Notes under the pieces: generated by a model
What the model saw: only the letters and a program-made list of their open reading frames with translations
What the model was told of the DNA's origin: nothing
Databases searched by the model: none
Source: CAZAQK01 sp046344715
GTDB lineage: Bacteria; Pseudomonadota; Alphaproteobacteria; Rickettsiales; SXRF01
Assembly: GCA_046344715.1 (NCBI GenBank)
Contig: JBKDKX010000014.1
Coordinates: forward strand, 1 to 23,063
Direction of reading: 5' to 3'
Length of the DNA stretch: 23,063 nucleotides
Shown here: positions 22,771 to 23,063 of the stretch, piece after piece
Position numbering within the stretch: position 1 is the first letter of the stretch
Layout: each line of letters starts with the position of its first letter
Program-made: the position numbers and the translations under genes

Positions 22771-22866
22771 GCCTCATGCATTGCCATAAAAAACGTATAA
22801 AAAGAAAAATATATACGGCACTTGCCAAACGCCATAAATTTGCTACATCTTCCACCTCTTGATTTA

Positions 22867-22889
22867 CCAGCGTGTTTTGCTGGGTTTTT
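22867..22889 (+). terminator. Terminator-like hairpin just upstream of tRNA-Leu
   Basis: CCAGC (22867-22871) pairs with GCTGG (22879-22883) across a 7-base loop and is followed by GTTTTT, the form of a small intrinsic terminator on the + strand. It ends only 4 bases before the tRNA. Either it ends an upstream transcript or it lies in the tRNA leader. Confidence 0.4.
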
Positions 22890-22893
22890 GTGT

Positions 22894-22978
22894 GCGGTCG
22901 TGGCGGAATTGGTAGACGCACTACCTTGAGGTGGTAGCTCCGCGAGGAATGGAAGTTCGAGTCTTCTCGACCGCACCA
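22894..22978 (+). tRNA. tRNA-Leu (anticodon GAG), CCA encoded
   Basis: The acceptor stem is GCGGTCG (22894-22900) with CGACCGC (22968-22974), followed by A and an encoded CCA. The D-arm segment GGCGGAATTGGTAGACGC is typical of tRNA-Leu. The anticodon stem CTACC/GGTAG encloses the loop TTGAGGT, which gives anticodon GAG (codons CUC and CUU). A long variable arm (TCC-GCGA-GGA) and a T arm with TTCGAGT complete a class II tRNA. All stems pair, so it appears functional. Confidence 0.97.
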
Positions 22979-23063
22979 CCCTTCGCCTATGGCTTCGGGT
23001 GGCATAGCCACACGAATGCCGTCATTAGGGTGAAGGGGTGTCCGCCGAAGCTTGCTTGCGGGC
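22979..23063. repeat. Palindromic sequence next to tRNA-Leu, cut by the window end
   Basis: Directly after the tRNA, CCCTTCGCC (22979-22987) can pair with GGTGAAGGG (23029-23037), 8 of 9 positions, and inside it CTATG/CATAG (22987-22991 with 23003-23007) frames a TTCGGGTGG loop. The GC-rich end GTGTCCGCCGAAGC (from 23039) looks like the left half of a further inverted repeat that continues beyond the window. No gene is seen here. It does not show the 7/8-base unit structure of elements A-C. Confidence 0.55.

Noticed and set aside
22701..23011. Minus-strand ORFs across the tRNA-Leu region
   Set aside because: They are the antisense of the tRNA; the peptide with RLELPFLAELPPQGSAS is a familiar false product of tRNA-Leu complements, and there is no ribosome-binding site.

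Overview
The window is a bacterial chromosome segment, most likely from an alphaproteobacterium. Three things point there: secY is followed directly by adk and then rpsM with no rpmJ, infA or map; an ATP12-type F1-ATPase assembly gene sits beside a RluC-type pseudouridine synthase; and PccA and PccB are present as separate propionyl-CoA carboxylase subunits. Base composition is moderate. A placement near the Rickettsiales or Micavibrio-like lineages is only a guess from overall style.

Positions 1-14272 are one dense ribosomal superoperon on the + strand: the tail of tuf, the S10 block (rpsJ-rplC-rplD-rplW-rplB-rpsS-rplV-rpsC-rplP-rpmC-rpsQ), the spc block (rplN-rplX-rplE-rpsN-rpsH-rplF-rplR-rpsE-rpmD-rplO-secY-adk) and the alpha block (rpsM-rpsK-rpoA-rplQ). 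Genes are separated by a few bases or overlap, so most are probably co-transcribed and translationally coupled. Good promoter hexamers lie in the adk-rpsM gap, and a terminator-like hairpin follows rplQ. L22, L29 and L30 carry unusual Lys/Ala-rich extensions.

Positions 14281-16475 hold a small membrane ORF, then crcB (fluoride channel), rluC (23S rRNA pseudouridine synthase) and an ATP12-family gene, the last three joined by 4-base ATGA overlaps. Positions 16593-20515 hold pccB, a small DUF3592-like membrane protein and pccA, which together form a propionyl-CoA carboxylase locus. A convergent hairpin region separates this from two minus-strand genes, lipB (octanoyltransferase) and an unrecognised 433-residue, cysteine-free protein. 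The right end carries tRNA-Leu(GAG) with an encoded CCA and a palindromic repeat running to the window edge.

The most unusual signal is a set of three fold-back elements, at 9717-9817 (before secY), 12717-12783 (before rpoA) and 20820-20905 (inside lipB). Each is two facing arrays of four or five degenerate 7- or 8-base units around a short spacer. The unit differs at each locus (GATGACTA, GGCCAGT, ATTAGGC-like) but the architecture is the same. The lipB copy adds about 30 residues in frame just before the active-site lysine, as Rickettsia palindromic elements do in other genes. The secY copy seems to lie between a Shine-Dalgarno sequence and the start codon. I see no CRISPR array, insertion sequence, prophage or recognisable defence system.
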